Part shown: positions 7,229 through 18,100 of the stretch, piece after piece | Numbering within the stretch: position 1 is the stretch's first letter | Layout of the letters: the number at the start of each line of letters is the position of its first letter | From: an uncultured Eubacteriales bacterium | Lineage (GTDB): Bacteria; Bacillota; Clostridia; Tissierellales; Peptoniphilaceae | Assembly: GCA_900539725.1 (NCBI GenBank) | Contig: UQDI01000004.1 | Location: forward strand, 1 to 64,000 | Length of the DNA stretch: 64,000 nucleotides | Direction: 5' to 3' | Position numbers and translations under genes: made by a program | The notes under the pieces: model-generated | What the model saw: only the letters and a program-made list of their open reading frames with translations | The model's database searches: none | Told to the model about the DNA's origin: nothing

Positions 7229-8293
7229 ATGTTTAAAAAAATTATGAAAGTCGTCATGCTCCTCATAGGCGGAGCAGCAGGCTACGGCGTAAGTTTATTG
7301 GCCATCAGCCTTGTACCAACATTTCATAATTATAGTATCTATGTATCGGTATTTTTATCCATTTTATTTGCAATTATTTTTTATTTATTATCAGATACTA
7401 TATTTACACGACTTATTAATGTTGGTGACAGGGTTGAGATTGAGCTAAGAAGGTTCACAAGCTTGGACCTTATCTTAGGTTTAGCAGGTTTATTACTAGG
7501 GCTAGTCATAGCATTTTTGCTATCGCAGCTCGCTATGAACATAGGTATACCAGTACTTGGACCAGTTTTGTCCGTTATATTCTATATACTATTTCCATAT
7601 ATAGGGATTATAGTTACGACTAGAAGAAAGGACATTTCAAATATTGGAGAGAAATTTGCTCAAAAGAGCACAGTAAAAAAATCAAAGAAAAAAGATACAG
7701 ATCTATACAAAATTCTTGACACATCTGTTATAATAGATGGTAGGATTAAAGACATCGCTAGCTCAGGTTTTATTGAAGGTACTTTAGTAATACCTAATTT
7801 TGTCTTGCAAGAACTTCAGCACATAGCTGATTCGGCGGACGATCAAAGAAGAAAAAGAGGTAGACGAGGTCTAGACATACTTAAGCAAATGCAAAACGAA
7901 GCGATAGTTGATATTGAAATATCAAACGAAAAGATTGACACAGTCGAAGAGATTGATGACAAGATACTTGAACTAGCCGCTATGATGGACGCAAAAGTCC
8001 TTACTAACGACTACAATCTAAACAAGGTTGCCCAAGTTAGAGGCATAGAAGTCCTTAATATCAATGAGCTTGCCAATGCAGTTAAGCCAGTTATATTACC
8101 AAGCGAAGAACTTGTAGTTGAGATAGTTAGAGCAGGTAAGGAAAAGAACCAAGGCCTTGCTTATCTTTCTGACGGCACGATGATAGTTGTCGAAGAAGCT
8201 AAGAAGAGGATAGGCGAAAAGCTCAAGGTCGAGATAACAACAGTGCTTCAAACAGCTGCTGGCAAGATGATGTTTGCTAAGATTAAAGAATAG
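7229..8293 (+). CDS. yacL: YacL-like membrane protein with PIN and TRAM domains
   Basis: 354 aa. Four hydrophobic segments (about 7-30, 38-58, 82-103, 108-130) are followed by a PIN nuclease-like domain (LDTSVIIDGRI from about residue 167, acidic residues around EEIDDKI and LTNDYN) and a C-terminal TRAM domain (about 290-354). This matches the conserved YacL family found between radA/disA and ispD in Firmicutes. Catalytic-site acids of the PIN fold are present, so RNase activity is possible but not shown. A GGAGG ribosome binding site and an 8-nt gap to carD suggest one operon. Confidence 0.88.
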   Translation: MFKKIMKVVMLLIGGAAGYGVSLLAISLVPTFHNYSIYVSVFLSILFAIIFYLLSDTIFTRLINVGDRVEIELRRFTSLDLILGLAGLLLGLVIAFLLSQLAMNIGIPVLGPVLSVIFYILFPYIGIIVTTRRKDISNIGEKFAQKSTVKKSKKKDTDLYKILDTSVIIDGRIKDIASSGFIEGTLVIPNFVLQELQHIADSADDQRRKRGRRGLDILKQMQNEAIVDIEISNEKIDTVEEIDDKILELAAMMDAKVLTNDYNLNKVAQVRGIEVLNINELANAVKPVILPSEELVVEIVRAGKEKNQGLAYLSDGTMIVVEEAKKRIGEKLKVEITTVLQTAAGKMMFAKIKE

Positions 8294-8306
8294 TTGGAGG
8301 AAATTT

Positions 8307-9035
8307 ATGATAGAGAATAACTTTGTCTCAGTTATAATTGCCGCTGCAGGCATGAGTAACAGGATGGGATCTAAGGTCAACAAGGCTTTCTTGCGTATAA
8401 ATAACAAGCCAATACTTGCTCATACCATAGAAAAGTTTGAAAGATCGAAGTACATCGACGAGATAATTATTGTCTGTAAAGAAGACGAAATAAATTACAC
8501 AAGAAAAGAAATTGTGAACAGATATAAATTTACTAAAGTCGTTAACATAGTTAAAGGCGGTAAGGAAAGACAGGACTCAGTATACAACGGCATCAAAGCT
8601 ATAAGCATTAACGCAGATATAGTCTTAACACATGATGGAGCGAGACCTTTTATCAGAACTGAAACCATTAACAAAGTTGTTGAAACAGTTCTTGACTGCG
8701 ATGCCTGCGTAGTAGGAGTCAAAGTTAAGGACACAATCAAGTCAGTTAACGAAGACGACACAGTTCATCATACGCCAAAGAGGTCGCTTTTGTGGCAAGC
8801 GCAAAGCCCACAATGCTTTAAGAAAGAAATTTTGCTTAAGGGCTACGAACACGCTATAAAAGAAAATATATTAGCAACAGACGACTCGGCACTCGTTGAA
8901 TTTGCTGGAGTTGAGGTAAAGATGCTTGAAGGTCACTACGACAATATCAAGATCACTACGCCAGAAGACTTAGTTATAGCAGAGATCTTCAATACGAACT
9001 GGAAGCAAAGGCTTAAAAGCACAGGAGCATTCTAA
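8307..9035 (+). CDS. ispD: IspD, 2-C-methyl-D-erythritol 4-phosphate cytidylyltransferase
   Basis: 242 aa from the ATG at 8307, chosen because GGAGG precedes it; an in-frame upstream start at 8274 lies inside yacL and has no such site. The N-terminal nucleotide-binding signature AAAGMSNRMG...K is clear, followed by THDGARPF and KDTIK. IspD makes CDP-methylerythritol in the MEP isoprenoid pathway. Its stop overlaps the ispF start by one base (TAATG), so translation is coupled. ispE of the same pathway lies at 56254. Confidence 0.93.
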   Translation: MIENNFVSVIIAAAGMSNRMGSKVNKAFLRINNKPILAHTIEKFERSKYIDEIIIVCKEDEINYTRKEIVNRYKFTKVVNIVKGGKERQDSVYNGIKAISINADIVLTHDGARPFIRTETINKVVETVLDCDACVVGVKVKDTIKSVNEDDTVHHTPKRSLLWQAQSPQCFKKEILLKGYEHAIKENILATDDSALVEFAGVEVKMLEGHYDNIKITTPEDLVIAEIFNTNWKQRLKSTGAF

Positions 9036-9511
9036 TGGATATCAGAATTGGTAATGGCTATGACGTGCATAAGCTAGTCGAGGGCAGAGATTTAATACTT
9101 GGCGGCGTAAAGATAGATTACGAGAAGGGCCTACTGGGTCACAGCGACGCAGATGTACTAATACACGCGATTATGGACGCCATCTTAGGCGCTATGGCGA
9201 AGGAAGATATAGGCTATCACTTTCCTGACACAAGTGACGACTACCTTGATATTGACTCAAGAGTACTTCTTAGAAGGGTCTATGCCATGGTCAGGGAAGA
9301 GGGTTACAGCATTTCAAATATAGATGCGACTGTCATTATGCAAAGGCCAAAACTAAGACCATATATAGACGAGATGAGAGCAAATATTGCAAAAGATCTT
9401 GAGCTAAGCATTGACAGAGTGAGCGTAAAGGCTACAACTACTGAAAACTTGGGTTTTGAAGGAAGAGAAGAAGGGGTTAGCACCATAGCGAGCGCACTAC
9501 TACTAAAGTAG
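9035..9511 (+). CDS. ispF: IspF, 2-C-methyl-D-erythritol 2,4-cyclodiphosphate synthase
   Basis: 158 aa, normal length. It shows the metal-binding D-x-H near the start (NGYDVHKL), GHSDADV with the third metal histidine, and the family C-terminal ENLGFEGREEGVS. It converts the IspE product to the cyclic diphosphate. It overlaps ispD by 1 nt. The next gene has its own promoter, so this ends the operon; no strong terminator was seen after it. Confidence 0.95.
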   Translation: MDIRIGNGYDVHKLVEGRDLILGGVKIDYEKGLLGHSDADVLIHAIMDAILGAMAKEDIGYHFPDTSDDYLDIDSRVLLRRVYAMVREEGYSISNIDATVIMQRPKLRPYIDEMRANIAKDLELSIDRVSVKATTTENLGFEGREEGVSTIASALLLK

Positions 9512-9548
9512 TATTTATTAGCATTTTATTAAGATAAGATTAAAAAAA

Positions 9549-9577
9549 TTTACATTCACGCTTAAAAGTGGTATAAT
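9549..9577 (+). promoter_or_regulatory. Promoter of the rhodanese lipoprotein gene
   Basis: TTTACA (9549-9554), 17 bp, TATAAT (9572-9577) with an extended TGG just before. Transcription would start about 25 nt before the AAGGAGG ribosome binding site. Confidence 0.8.
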
Positions 9578-9609
9578 ATCTATGGTAAAATTTTAAGGAG
9601 GTAATACAG

Positions 9610-10077
9610 ATGAAAAAATTATTATCATTAGCTTTAGTGCTTGTACTAGCATTTTCGCTAGTAGCTTGCTCAAAGCCAGCAGAAGACAAACCAGCAGAAA
9701 ATGCTGATACAACTGAAAGCGTTCCAGCAGACCAAGCTGATAGCGTTCAAACAGGAGAAAAAGCAACTATGACAGGTGACGAAGTAGTAGCACTACAAGC
9801 AGACGCTGAACAAGAAGGTAAATACGTTATCGTTGACGTAAGAAGCGCTGAAGAATACGCTGAAGGTCACATCAAAGATGCAAAGAACGTTCCACTAGAT
9901 GACATCAAAAATGATCCATCAATCTTAGAAGAAGACAAAGATAAAAAGATCGTTTTATATTGCAACTCTGGTAAAAAATCTGGAGAAGCTCAAGACGCTC
10001 TATTAGCAGCTGGTTATACAGATGTTGTTAACGCTGACGGCGTTAAGACTTATGAATACGATTTAGTAACTGAATAG
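9610..10077 (+). CDS. Rhodanese-domain lipoprotein
   Basis: 155 aa. The signal peptide ends in a lipobox (LVAC, Cys20), so the protein should be lipid-anchored outside the membrane. A low-complexity Ala/Glu/Asp/Thr linker (about 21-60) leads to a rhodanese domain (about 62-155) with IVDVRSAEEYAEGHI and the active-site loop LYCNSGKKSGEA, where the cysteine is present. Rhodaneses carry a sulfane sulfur on this cysteine; the physiological substrate here is unknown. It is a single-gene unit with its own promoter and terminator. Confidence 0.9.
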   Translation: MKKLLSLALVLVLAFSLVACSKPAEDKPAENADTTESVPADQADSVQTGEKATMTGDEVVALQADAEQEGKYVIVDVRSAEEYAEGHIKDAKNVPLDDIKNDPSILEEDKDKKIVLYCNSGKKSGEAQDALLAAGYTDVVNADGVKTYEYDLVTE

Positions 10078-10095
10078 TATTAAAAACAAATGAAG

Positions 10096-10120
10096 AAGAG
10101 CGAGTGATCGCTCTTTTTTT
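10096..10120 (+). terminator. Rho-independent terminator after the rhodanese gene
   Basis: An 8-bp perfect stem (AAGAGCGA with TCGCTCTT), 4-nt loop GTGA, followed by a run of T residues. Confidence 0.9.
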
Positions 10121-10164
10121 AATGCGAAAATTTATTAATACTAATAGTATTTTAATATACGCGC

Positions 10165-10206
10165 TCTCTTTACTTGATGAATGAGTAAGGAGGGTATTTT
10201 TTGTAT
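10165..10206 (+). repeat. Decayed second copy of the terminator found at 19175
   Basis: About 40 bp almost identical to the terminator after the second SLH gene (19178-19220), including the loop TGATGAATG and the right arm AGTAAGGAGGG with its T run. The outer left arm is changed (GCGCTCTC against TACCCTC), so the stem is shorter but still pairs at CTCTTTACT/AGTAAGGAG. It lies upstream of the first SLH gene rather than downstream, which suggests an ancestral duplication or rearrangement. Confidence 0.7.
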
Positions 10207-10279
10207 ATAGTAAATGAAAATTCAATTGTACTTATAATTATGGTAAAAAAATATTTATCTTCTAAAAAATTTATATTAT

Positions 10280-10307
10280 TTTTACATCTATATATTCTTG
10301 CTATAAT
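10280..10307 (+). promoter_or_regulatory. Promoter of the first SLH phosphoesterase gene
   Basis: Extended -10 TGCTATAAT (10299-10307) with a TTTTAC/TTTACA -35 beginning at 10280-10281, a short 15-16 bp spacer. A GGGAGG ribosome binding site lies just before the ATG at 10361. Confidence 0.6.
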
Positions 10308-10360
10308 ATTTATCTCATAGAATAAGTCTCGTAGAAAATATTTATTTTTGGGAGGAAAAA

Positions 10361-13300
10361 ATGAAAAATTTATTTAAAAGAACATTGTTGCTACTTATGG
10401 CGATACTTATGTTTATCTCTCCACTCAATGGAGTCTTAGCAGAAAATGCTAACGAAGCTATCGTACTAAATTGTGGCGATACTAGCAGCGAAAATGCTGA
10501 TGAAGCGATTGTCTTATACGGTGAAGATGCTAGTTCGAAAACTTCTAATGAAGCAGCTGAGCTAAAAAGCAATCCTAACAACACGTCTGATGCTGTTAAT
10601 CGCGCAGAAGATATTAAGTTTACACAAGAAATAAGCAAAGGAAGCGTCAAGATATCTCTTATGTCAGATACACACGTTTTGCCAAAGGAGCTTATTGCAG
10701 ATAATCCTGCATATACAAGAGCTATGCATGCAGATAGAAAATTGTTTACACAAAGCCAAGGTATATTTGACGAAGCTATAAGACTAGCAGAAGAAAATGA
10801 TTCAGAAATCATAATGATACCTGGTGACTTAACTAAGGACGGTGAAAAACAATCACACGAGTATGTAAGCCAAAAGCTTGAAGCTTGGAAAAATGCAAGA
10901 GAAGCTAAGGGTAAAAAAGCAGCATATTTTGTAATACCTGGTAACCACGATATTAATAACCACGATGGATATAACTTTACAACTTACAATAAAGACACTG
11001 ACACAGCGGACCTCGCAGGACTAACAACACATACACTGTTTAATAGCATGTACAAGTCATTATACAAAGACGCAGAGCTATATATAAACTCAGAAGAATA
11101 CAATAGCTATATGGCAAATCATCAAGGCATAGCTGAAGGACACGGCTCTTCATCATATGCAAAGCATATTGACTTAGCCGGATCAATTGAAGGCAAGAGT
11201 GGACTTACTGTTATAGGTATAGATACATCTATAAACACTGCTGACGTTACTCCTAACGGTGAAGACTCTCATATCACAGCTGGTACTATGGGAGAAAGCT
11301 TATATCAATGGGCTAAAAAACAAGTTATAGAAGCTAAAAAGAGAAATGATGTTGTATTTTTACTAAGCCACCACGGCTATATACCACACTTTGTAAAAGA
11401 ACCTGAACTACTTAAAGAGTACTTATTAAATGAATGGAATGAAAACTGCTACGATGGCAAGAGACCTGCTGAAGCTTTTGCTGACTTAGGTGTTTCTTAT
11501 GTGTTTACTGGTCATATGCATGCTCAAGATATTGCTAAAGTAGTGAGCAAGGAAGGAAATACAATATATGATATAGAAACAGGTTCAACAGTAACTTACC
11601 CTTGTCCTATACGTCATCTTGAGCTAAATAATGCAATAGCTACAGAAAATACGGGACATGACTTAGATGTTAAGACAGAACTAATTAAAAATGTTACTTA
11701 TACAGATTCAGATGGAAGTCAAAAAAATATTACAGATTTAACAGAGTTTGCTAAGGGCACAGTAATTAACAAAGACTTAATTGTTGGTGCAAGTGGAGCA
11801 ATATTCACAAGTGAACTTTATAAGAACTTATCAAGTGATTTAAGTAAATCAATAACTGGGCTATTAGAAAGTGAACCCGACCCAGCAAAAAGACATGAAA
11901 AACTTAGTGCATATTTATGGGATAATTTAGATGATAAGATAATTCCGAAACTTAAAGAGCTAGTAACAGCAAAGGATCCGAATGCTAGCTTTGAAGCACA
12001 TGTAGATGGTGATGTATTATTTATTAAGACAAGTTTTTATAAACTAGATGTAAGCATTAAAAAAGATGATTTAGTTAATTTAATCGAAGGCATCTTGACA
12101 CAAGTAAATGATAAATTAAAAACCGAAGATTTAATCAAAAGCTACGTTCAAAAGTTAGCTGGACCACTATTGAGGGCAAATATCACAGATGCTGTTACTG
12201 TCGAAAAATTGGCAAATTATGCTTATCTTTCTCACCTTGCTGGAGATGAAAAACTTAGTTCTGAAATGCAAGATGCACTTAAGAAGATAAATGATGAAGG
12301 CGCTATTGAAAATATTCTTAAACAAATTCAAGAGCCGCTTTCAGAAATCGTGGATGATTTTACTAAAGATTTAAAATACAATCCTAAACCATCAGATGCA
12401 ATTGATTTTAGCAAGATGCCAACAGGTGGAATGATTAAGGGTTTCATAAGCATGAAGATTGGAAGCAGCATAGAGAGAACACTTATAGGCTTGAAGTTTT
12501 TAAATAAAAAAGATGGAAAATATTTACTAGACATGGATAAAATACTTGCTATAGGTGCTGTTAAAGGCGGTCTATCCTTAGCAGATGGATCAATTCTTGA
12601 TATAGTAGATGCTTTTACAAGCGAAGATCAAGCTGCTTATCAAGAATATTCATACAAAGAAGACAATAATACACAACTTTCTTGGAAAGCCAAGATGGAC
12701 CCAGCTAATTTCACAGCAAGTATAAATGGAAACACAATAAGTATATTAAGCGGCGGCAATGATGAATACACAGGAAAACTTGTACAAGATGGACAAGATA
12801 TAGCTTTAGATGCAAATCATTCGGCAAACTTTGGCTATGATAAAGAATTTACTATTAAACTAGAAAGAGTCTTTCCTAACGGATATACATTAAATTATAC
12901 ATCAAACAATGTATTGATTAAAGAAAATACAATAGAACCAAATCCAAATCCTGAGCCAAACCCACAACCAGATCCAAATCCAAATCCTGATAATGACAAT
13001 ACTATAATTATACCGCCATATGAACCTGATACTAGAGATGAGCACAGCTATAGACCAAGAAGGCCAAGAACAGACAAGACAGAAGATAAGAAAGAAGAAA
13101 CAAAGACTATTGAAACAAATACAAAACCTATAGAAAAAACAAAACTTAGTCCAATAGAAGTAGCTGATAAAGTTTTGCCAGTTAATTTTACAGACATAGT
13201 CAATGAAAAAAGAAGAGATGCCATCATCAATCTTGCTTCAAGAGGCGTTTTAGCTGGTATTAAAAAAGATAAGTTCATGCCAAACACAACAGTTACTAGA

Positions 13301-13729
13301 GCCATGGTAGCTGCAGTCTTTATGAGAATATCAAGAGATAAGTTTATAAACACAAATATGAGCGTAAAAGATATAATGATGAAAGACTGGTACTTCAATT
13401 CAGTTAAGTGGGCAATGACACATGGCATTGTAGCCGGATACCCAGACGGATCATTCAAGCCTATGAAAAAAGTAAGTAGACAAGAATTAGCCGTTATGCT
13501 TGAAGGACTACTTAAACTATATAATATAAATATGCCTAATATTGTTGACGTTGACTATAGCGCATATAGCTATCTACCAGCATGGAGCCGCGATGCAGTC
13601 GTGAGTGTAGTAAGTAAAGGCCTATTAGAAGTAAATAAAGATGGAAAAGATGCGTTTGATAAAGAAGTAAGCCGTGCAGACTTTGCATACGCTATAGATA
13701 GAATTATAGAATTCGTTCTTAATAATTAG
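10361..13729 (+). CDS. Secreted SLH-anchored calcineurin-like phosphoesterase
   Basis: 1122 aa. Signal peptide about 1-27. An acidic N-terminal stretch holds an imperfect internal repeat (ENANEAIVL, ENADEAIVL). A metallophosphoesterase domain follows with SDTH (D103, H105), GDLTKDG, GNHD, LSHHG and GHMH, so the metal ligands are complete. A long helical region (about 420-830) leads to an Asn-Pro-rich linker (about 865-880) and three SLH-type repeats (about 940-1122), which bind secondary cell-wall polymer in this family. Role: hydrolysis of a phosphate ester at the cell surface; substrate unknown. The C-terminal DNA is identical to the gene at 15117 over 476 bp. Confidence 0.88.
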   Translation: MKNLFKRTLLLLMAILMFISPLNGVLAENANEAIVLNCGDTSSENADEAIVLYGEDASSKTSNEAAELKSNPNNTSDAVNRAEDIKFTQEISKGSVKISLMSDTHVLPKELIADNPAYTRAMHADRKLFTQSQGIFDEAIRLAEENDSEIIMIPGDLTKDGEKQSHEYVSQKLEAWKNAREAKGKKAAYFVIPGNHDINNHDGYNFTTYNKDTDTADLAGLTTHTLFNSMYKSLYKDAELYINSEEYNSYMANHQGIAEGHGSSSYAKHIDLAGSIEGKSGLTVIGIDTSINTADVTPNGEDSHITAGTMGESLYQWAKKQVIEAKKRNDVVFLLSHHGYIPHFVKEPELLKEYLLNEWNENCYDGKRPAEAFADLGVSYVFTGHMHAQDIAKVVSKEGNTIYDIETGSTVTYPCPIRHLELNNAIATENTGHDLDVKTELIKNVTYTDSDGSQKNITDLTEFAKGTVINKDLIVGASGAIFTSELYKNLSSDLSKSITGLLESEPDPAKRHEKLSAYLWDNLDDKIIPKLKELVTAKDPNASFEAHVDGDVLFIKTSFYKLDVSIKKDDLVNLIEGILTQVNDKLKTEDLIKSYVQKLAGPLLRANITDAVTVEKLANYAYLSHLAGDEKLSSEMQDALKKINDEGAIENILKQIQEPLSEIVDDFTKDLKYNPKPSDAIDFSKMPTGGMIKGFISMKIGSSIERTLIGLKFLNKKDGKYLLDMDKILAIGAVKGGLSLADGSILDIVDAFTSEDQAAYQEYSYKEDNNTQLSWKAKMDPANFTASINGNTISILSGGNDEYTGKLVQDGQDIALDANHSANFGYDKEFTIKLERVFPNGYTLNYTSNNVLIKENTIEPNPNPEPNPQPDPNPNPDNDNTIIIPPYEPDTRDEHSYRPRRPRTDKTEDKKEETKTIETNTKPIEKTKLSPIEVADKVLPVNFTDIVNEKRRDAIINLASRGVLAGIKKDKFMPNTTVTRAMVAAVFMRISRDKFINTNMSVKDIMMKDWYFNSVKWAMTHGIVAGYPDGSFKPMKKVSRQELAVMLEGLLKLYNINMPNIVDVDYSAYSYLPAWSRDAVVSVVSKGLLEVNKDGKDAFDKEVSRADFAYAIDRIIEFVLNN
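13034..13509 (+). repeat. Identical 476-bp block, copy 1
   Basis: Comparing line by line with 18444-18919 (constant offset 5410), I see no difference over 476 bp, while the sequence on both sides differs. It encodes the Arg/Glu/Thr-rich spacer and the first two SLH repeats. Perfect identity at synonymous sites points to recent gene conversion or duplication. Confidence 0.9.
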
Positions 13730-13749
13730 TATTTACAAAAAATATAGAG

Positions 13750-13782
13750 ATATACCGAGGAGAGATCTTCGGTATATTTTTT
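13750..13782 (+). terminator. Terminator after the first SLH gene
   Basis: Stem ATATACCGA (13750-13758) with TCGGTATAT (13769-13777), followed by six T residues. Confidence 0.85.
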
Positions 13783-13930
13783 GAATCTAAGACTCAGTAT
13801 TTATTTTACAGTCAATTTACAATTATCTAATCTCACTCTTACAAATTACTAGTATCATATACAAGGATTATGACAGAGAAAAGCCTCTATCAATAATCAA
13901 TTGATGATTAGTAAGATACAGGAGGAAACA

Positions 13931-15073
13931 TTGAAGAAGTTAATAAACATAGCACTTATATTGATATTAATAGCAATATATATTTTTTACAGAAAAGTCG
14001 ATTTTGGAGAAGTAAGGTGGGATAACAAAAACGTCCACTACGTTAAAGCTAAAGTTCTAGAAGTTTTAGAAGAAGATTTAAGTAAAAAGTATAACTACTT
14101 AAATGTTGGAAGTCAAAAACTAAAAGTTAAGATACTAGAAGGAAAAGAAGCTGGAGAAGAGAAGATTATTGATAACACATTGTTCAACACTAGCTCTATA
14201 CTTGCTAAAAAAGGAACAAGAATTATTTTATTGATAGATTCACCAGAAGGCGTTGAACCGTATTATACAGTTTATAACTATGACAGAAGCATTGTTATAG
14301 CAATATACATCGCCCTTTTTATACTCCTACTTTACGCTGTAGGCAAGAAAAATGGGCTAAAGAGTGCCTTAGCACTGATTATAAGTATATATATTATAGC
14401 TTTATATATGCTTCCTTCTATATATATAGGAAGACCAATAATACTTGTTACCTTAGTGACTATCTTATTAGCAAGCATATACTCAGCAGTAATAATATTT
14501 GGTTATTCGCTAATAGGTTTGGTTAACATAATTTCGATATTTATATCTTTTATAATAGTCGCAGTTTTATCATATTTGGTATCTATAACGGCACATCTAA
14601 CAGGCTTTGTTGACCCAAATGCTGAAGGCTTATTTTATATAGTAGAAAAAACTGGAATGCAATTACAGTATCTTTTCTTTGCAGGCATTACAATATCGAC
14701 ATATGGAGCAGCAAAAGACGTGTCCGTGTCAATAAGTTCAGCTTTGCTAGAAATAAAAACTTTGAATAAAAAGTTGGGTGCCAATGATTTATTTAAATCA
14801 GGAATGAATATAGGTAAAGACATTATCGCAACTATGGTAGACACACTTATATTTGCTTTCATAGGAAGCTCGCTTACAACTGTTCTTTCTCTAATGTCAT
14901 ATGGAGTTCAGTTTAATCAACTTATTAGTAGCAACTTTTTTAGTATGGAACTTGCCAATGGCTTGATTGCTACAAGCGTTGTAGTAATGATGGTGCCTAT
15001 ATCTGCATACATTTCAAGTATAGTATATAATATTGAAGACAAAAGTAGAGTAAGAAAATTTTTTACAAGGTAA
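13931..15073 (+). CDS. YibE/F-family multi-pass membrane protein
   Basis: 380 aa from a TTG at 13931. That start is preferred because CAGGAGG sits just upstream; an ATG at 13901 in the same frame has no ribosome binding site and would put charged residues before the first membrane helix. One N-terminal helix, an extracytoplasmic domain (about 25-115), then seven or so hydrophobic segments follow, matching the YibE/F family. Function of the family is unknown; a transport role is often suggested. It lies between two secreted phosphoesterase genes, about 200 bp after the first and 43 bp before the second. Confidence 0.8.
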   Translation: MKKLINIALILILIAIYIFYRKVDFGEVRWDNKNVHYVKAKVLEVLEEDLSKKYNYLNVGSQKLKVKILEGKEAGEEKIIDNTLFNTSSILAKKGTRIILLIDSPEGVEPYYTVYNYDRSIVIAIYIALFILLLYAVGKKNGLKSALALIISIYIIALYMLPSIYIGRPIILVTLVTILLASIYSAVIIFGYSLIGLVNIISIFISFIIVAVLSYLVSITAHLTGFVDPNAEGLFYIVEKTGMQLQYLFFAGITISTYGAAKDVSVSISSALLEIKTLNKKLGANDLFKSGMNIGKDIIATMVDTLIFAFIGSSLTTVLSLMSYGVQFNQLISSNFFSMELANGLIATSVVVMMVPISAYISSIVYNIEDKSRVRKFFTR

Positions 15074-15116
15074 TCAATTCTAATCAAATTCATATCAATG
15101 TTACAAGGAGGAAAAA

Positions 15117-18100
15117 ATGAAAACAAAAAGAATTGTAAGTTTAGTTTTAGTTTTTCTAATCTTGTTAAGTACTTTTTCATTTGATTTGAAAGCTAGTGAT
15201 GCTATCAATAATGAAGATGTATTTACAGAAGATAATGAGGAAAAACTTCTAGAAGAAAACACAGAAGAAAAATCTCTCGGTGCAATTGAACCATTAAACG
15301 TGCCATCAGATGAGGGACTTGGAGAAGAAAGCTCAGAAGAAGTAAATGAAGAAGCAGATGAAGCCACTGTTTCATTTGACAATAATTGGACTTATTTTGA
15401 AGACGGAGTAGATCCATCATTAACTCCAGGATCCAATATGTGGGCCTTTGGTCAATATAATAAAGATGCTGCTACCAAAACTGGACAAGCATCTTTTGGA
15501 TCAAAAGAAGGAAAAGAGTACGTTAAAGATGGATTTACAACAAAGACTTTATTAAGACACTATCTTGATGATGGAAAAACAGTTCCTACATATTTTTTTG
15601 TTAAGAAATTTAATGTAGATGATACAATGTCATTATGGAATAAATCTTTAAAGTTTGACTTAGCTTATGATGACGCAGTCATCGTTTACTTAAACAGAGA
15701 GGTTATATATAAAGCCAATGTTCCTGATGCAGGATATTCACAAAGTGTTGAGTATGGATGCAAAGAAAAAGTAGGTAAGCCTGTAAAAGCAGAAGTTTCT
15801 ATACCATTCTCTGATTTACAAGGAAAATTAACAAGTAGTGTAAACTATCTAGCTGTAGAATTGCACCAATACTCTGAAAAGAGTTCAGACATCTACTTTG
15901 ACATGCAAAACATCAGATTTGAAGATGAAGCACAAGAAGCCACATCTGAGGATGAATTTGCTACACCAGTATTGACGATAGGAAGCAATCCAAGTGAGAG
16001 AAACTTTACATGGTATAACAAAGTTAATGCTGCTGGATATGTAGAAGTAAAAGAGTTTGGCGATAGCGAAGGTGAAATCTTTGCAGCAGAAGCTAATGAG
16101 AATAACCGTAAAGAAGGATTTGTAAATTATAAAGCACATATAAGCGGATTATACCCAGATACAGAGTATGAATTGACATATTGGAATGGAGAAGAAGGAG
16201 AAAAGTCAGATCCAATTAGTTTTAGAACAGCTAAAGAAGGAGACTTTCAATTCTTCTTAGTAGGTGACCCACAAATAGGTGCGAGCGGCAACAAAGAAAG
16301 CGATGCACAAGGTTGGGACAAAACATTAAACATCATGAAGAAAAGAATGACTGATGAAGGAACAAATTTTGCCTTCCTACTAAGTGCTGGTGATCAAATC
16401 AATAGCTACTCAAGTAATGAGGATGAATACGTGGGCTTTACTGAAAGAGACGGATTAAAGGGAATGACGTTGGCGCCAGTTATTGGTAACCACGATGGAG
16501 AAAATGCTACTAGAAATGGATTTTTTGAACACTATACACTTCCAGAATTCGGCAATAAAGATAGAGCAGACTATGCTTATGTATATAATAACACCTTATT
16601 TATTTCACTAGATTCTACTTATGGAGTGCATCAAGCCGAACATAATGATTTTGTAAAGAAGACAGTTGAAAAATACAAAGACAAAGTAGACTGGAAAGTA
16701 TTAACATTTCACCACGCAATATATTCAGTCGCATCGCATGCAGTTGATGAAGACATACTAAAGAGAAGACAATATATTCCGCAATTAGTTAAGGACAATG
16801 GCATCGATGCAGTTCTTATGGGCCACGACCACGTATATGTAAGAACACACTTAATGGATGGAACAGAGCCAATAATAGAGTGGAAAGATGGCTTAGAAGG
16901 TAATGCGCCAAGCGAGTATATAAATCCTAAGGGAGCGCTATACATTACAGCAAACTCTGGCTCGGGATCAAAATTCTATACAATAAAAAAAGAAAAATTT
17001 GATTATGCAGCAGTACAAAACCAAGAAAGAGTTCCTAACTATTCAGAAATATCTGTTACAGATAATACTTTTAAAGTGGTAACATATAGGACAAGTGATA
17101 ACTCAGTAGTTGATGAAGTAACACTTAAGAAAGAAAAAGCTTATACCCCAGTTCTTACTATTGGAAATAATCAAAGCGAAAGAAACTTTACATGGTATAG
17201 CGTATCAACAGATAAAGGACAAGTTGAAGTCAAAGAGGCTTCAAATCCACAAAACACACAAATAATTAGATGTGAAGAAAAGAAAGATAACAGAAAAGCT
17301 GGATATATAAGCTATAGAGCAAAGATAACAGGTCTAAAGCCAGCTACAGAGTATGAATTGACATATTGGAATGGAGATAATGGAAGCAAGTCAGATCCAA
17401 TTAGCTTTAGAACAGCGAAAGAGGGAGACTTCTCATTCTTCTTAGTAGGTGACCCACAAATTGGTGCAAGTGGCGATACAGCAAGAGATGCAGAAGGCTG
17501 GGATAAGACCTTAAACATCATGGCAGAAAAAATGAAAGACCCTAATAATAACTTTGCCTTTTTACTAAGTGCTGGTGACCAAATCAATGATTATGACGAT
17601 AATGAAGATCAATACAAACAATATATTCAAAGAGCAAACTTAAAGGGAATGACGTTGGCGCCAGTTATTGGTAACCACGATGGAGAAGGTTATGCGAGAA
17701 GCGGTTACTTTGAGCACTTTGCTCTACCAGATCTAAATGAAGAGGGGAGAGCAGATTATGCTTATGTATATAACAATACATTATTCATATCACTAGATTC
17801 GACATATGGATGGGATGCTGCAAGACACAATGATTTTATTAAAAAGACTGTTGAAAAATACAAAGATAAGGTTGATTGGAAAGTATTGACATTCCACCAC
17901 GCAATTTACTCAGTTGCATCACATGCAAGTGACTCGGATATATTGGACAGAAGACAATATATTCCAAAGCTGGTTAAAGACAATGGCATTGATGCAGTTC
18001 TTATGGGACACGATCACGTATATGTAAGAACGCACTTGATGGACGGAACAGAACCATTAGTTGAGTGGAAAGATGGTGTAGAAGGACAGGTACCAAGTGA

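Noticed and set aside
13048..13458. Long minus-strand open frame inside the SLH region (also at 18458-18943)
   Set aside because: Antisense shadow of the SLH coding sequence, identical in both genes only because the DNA is identical.
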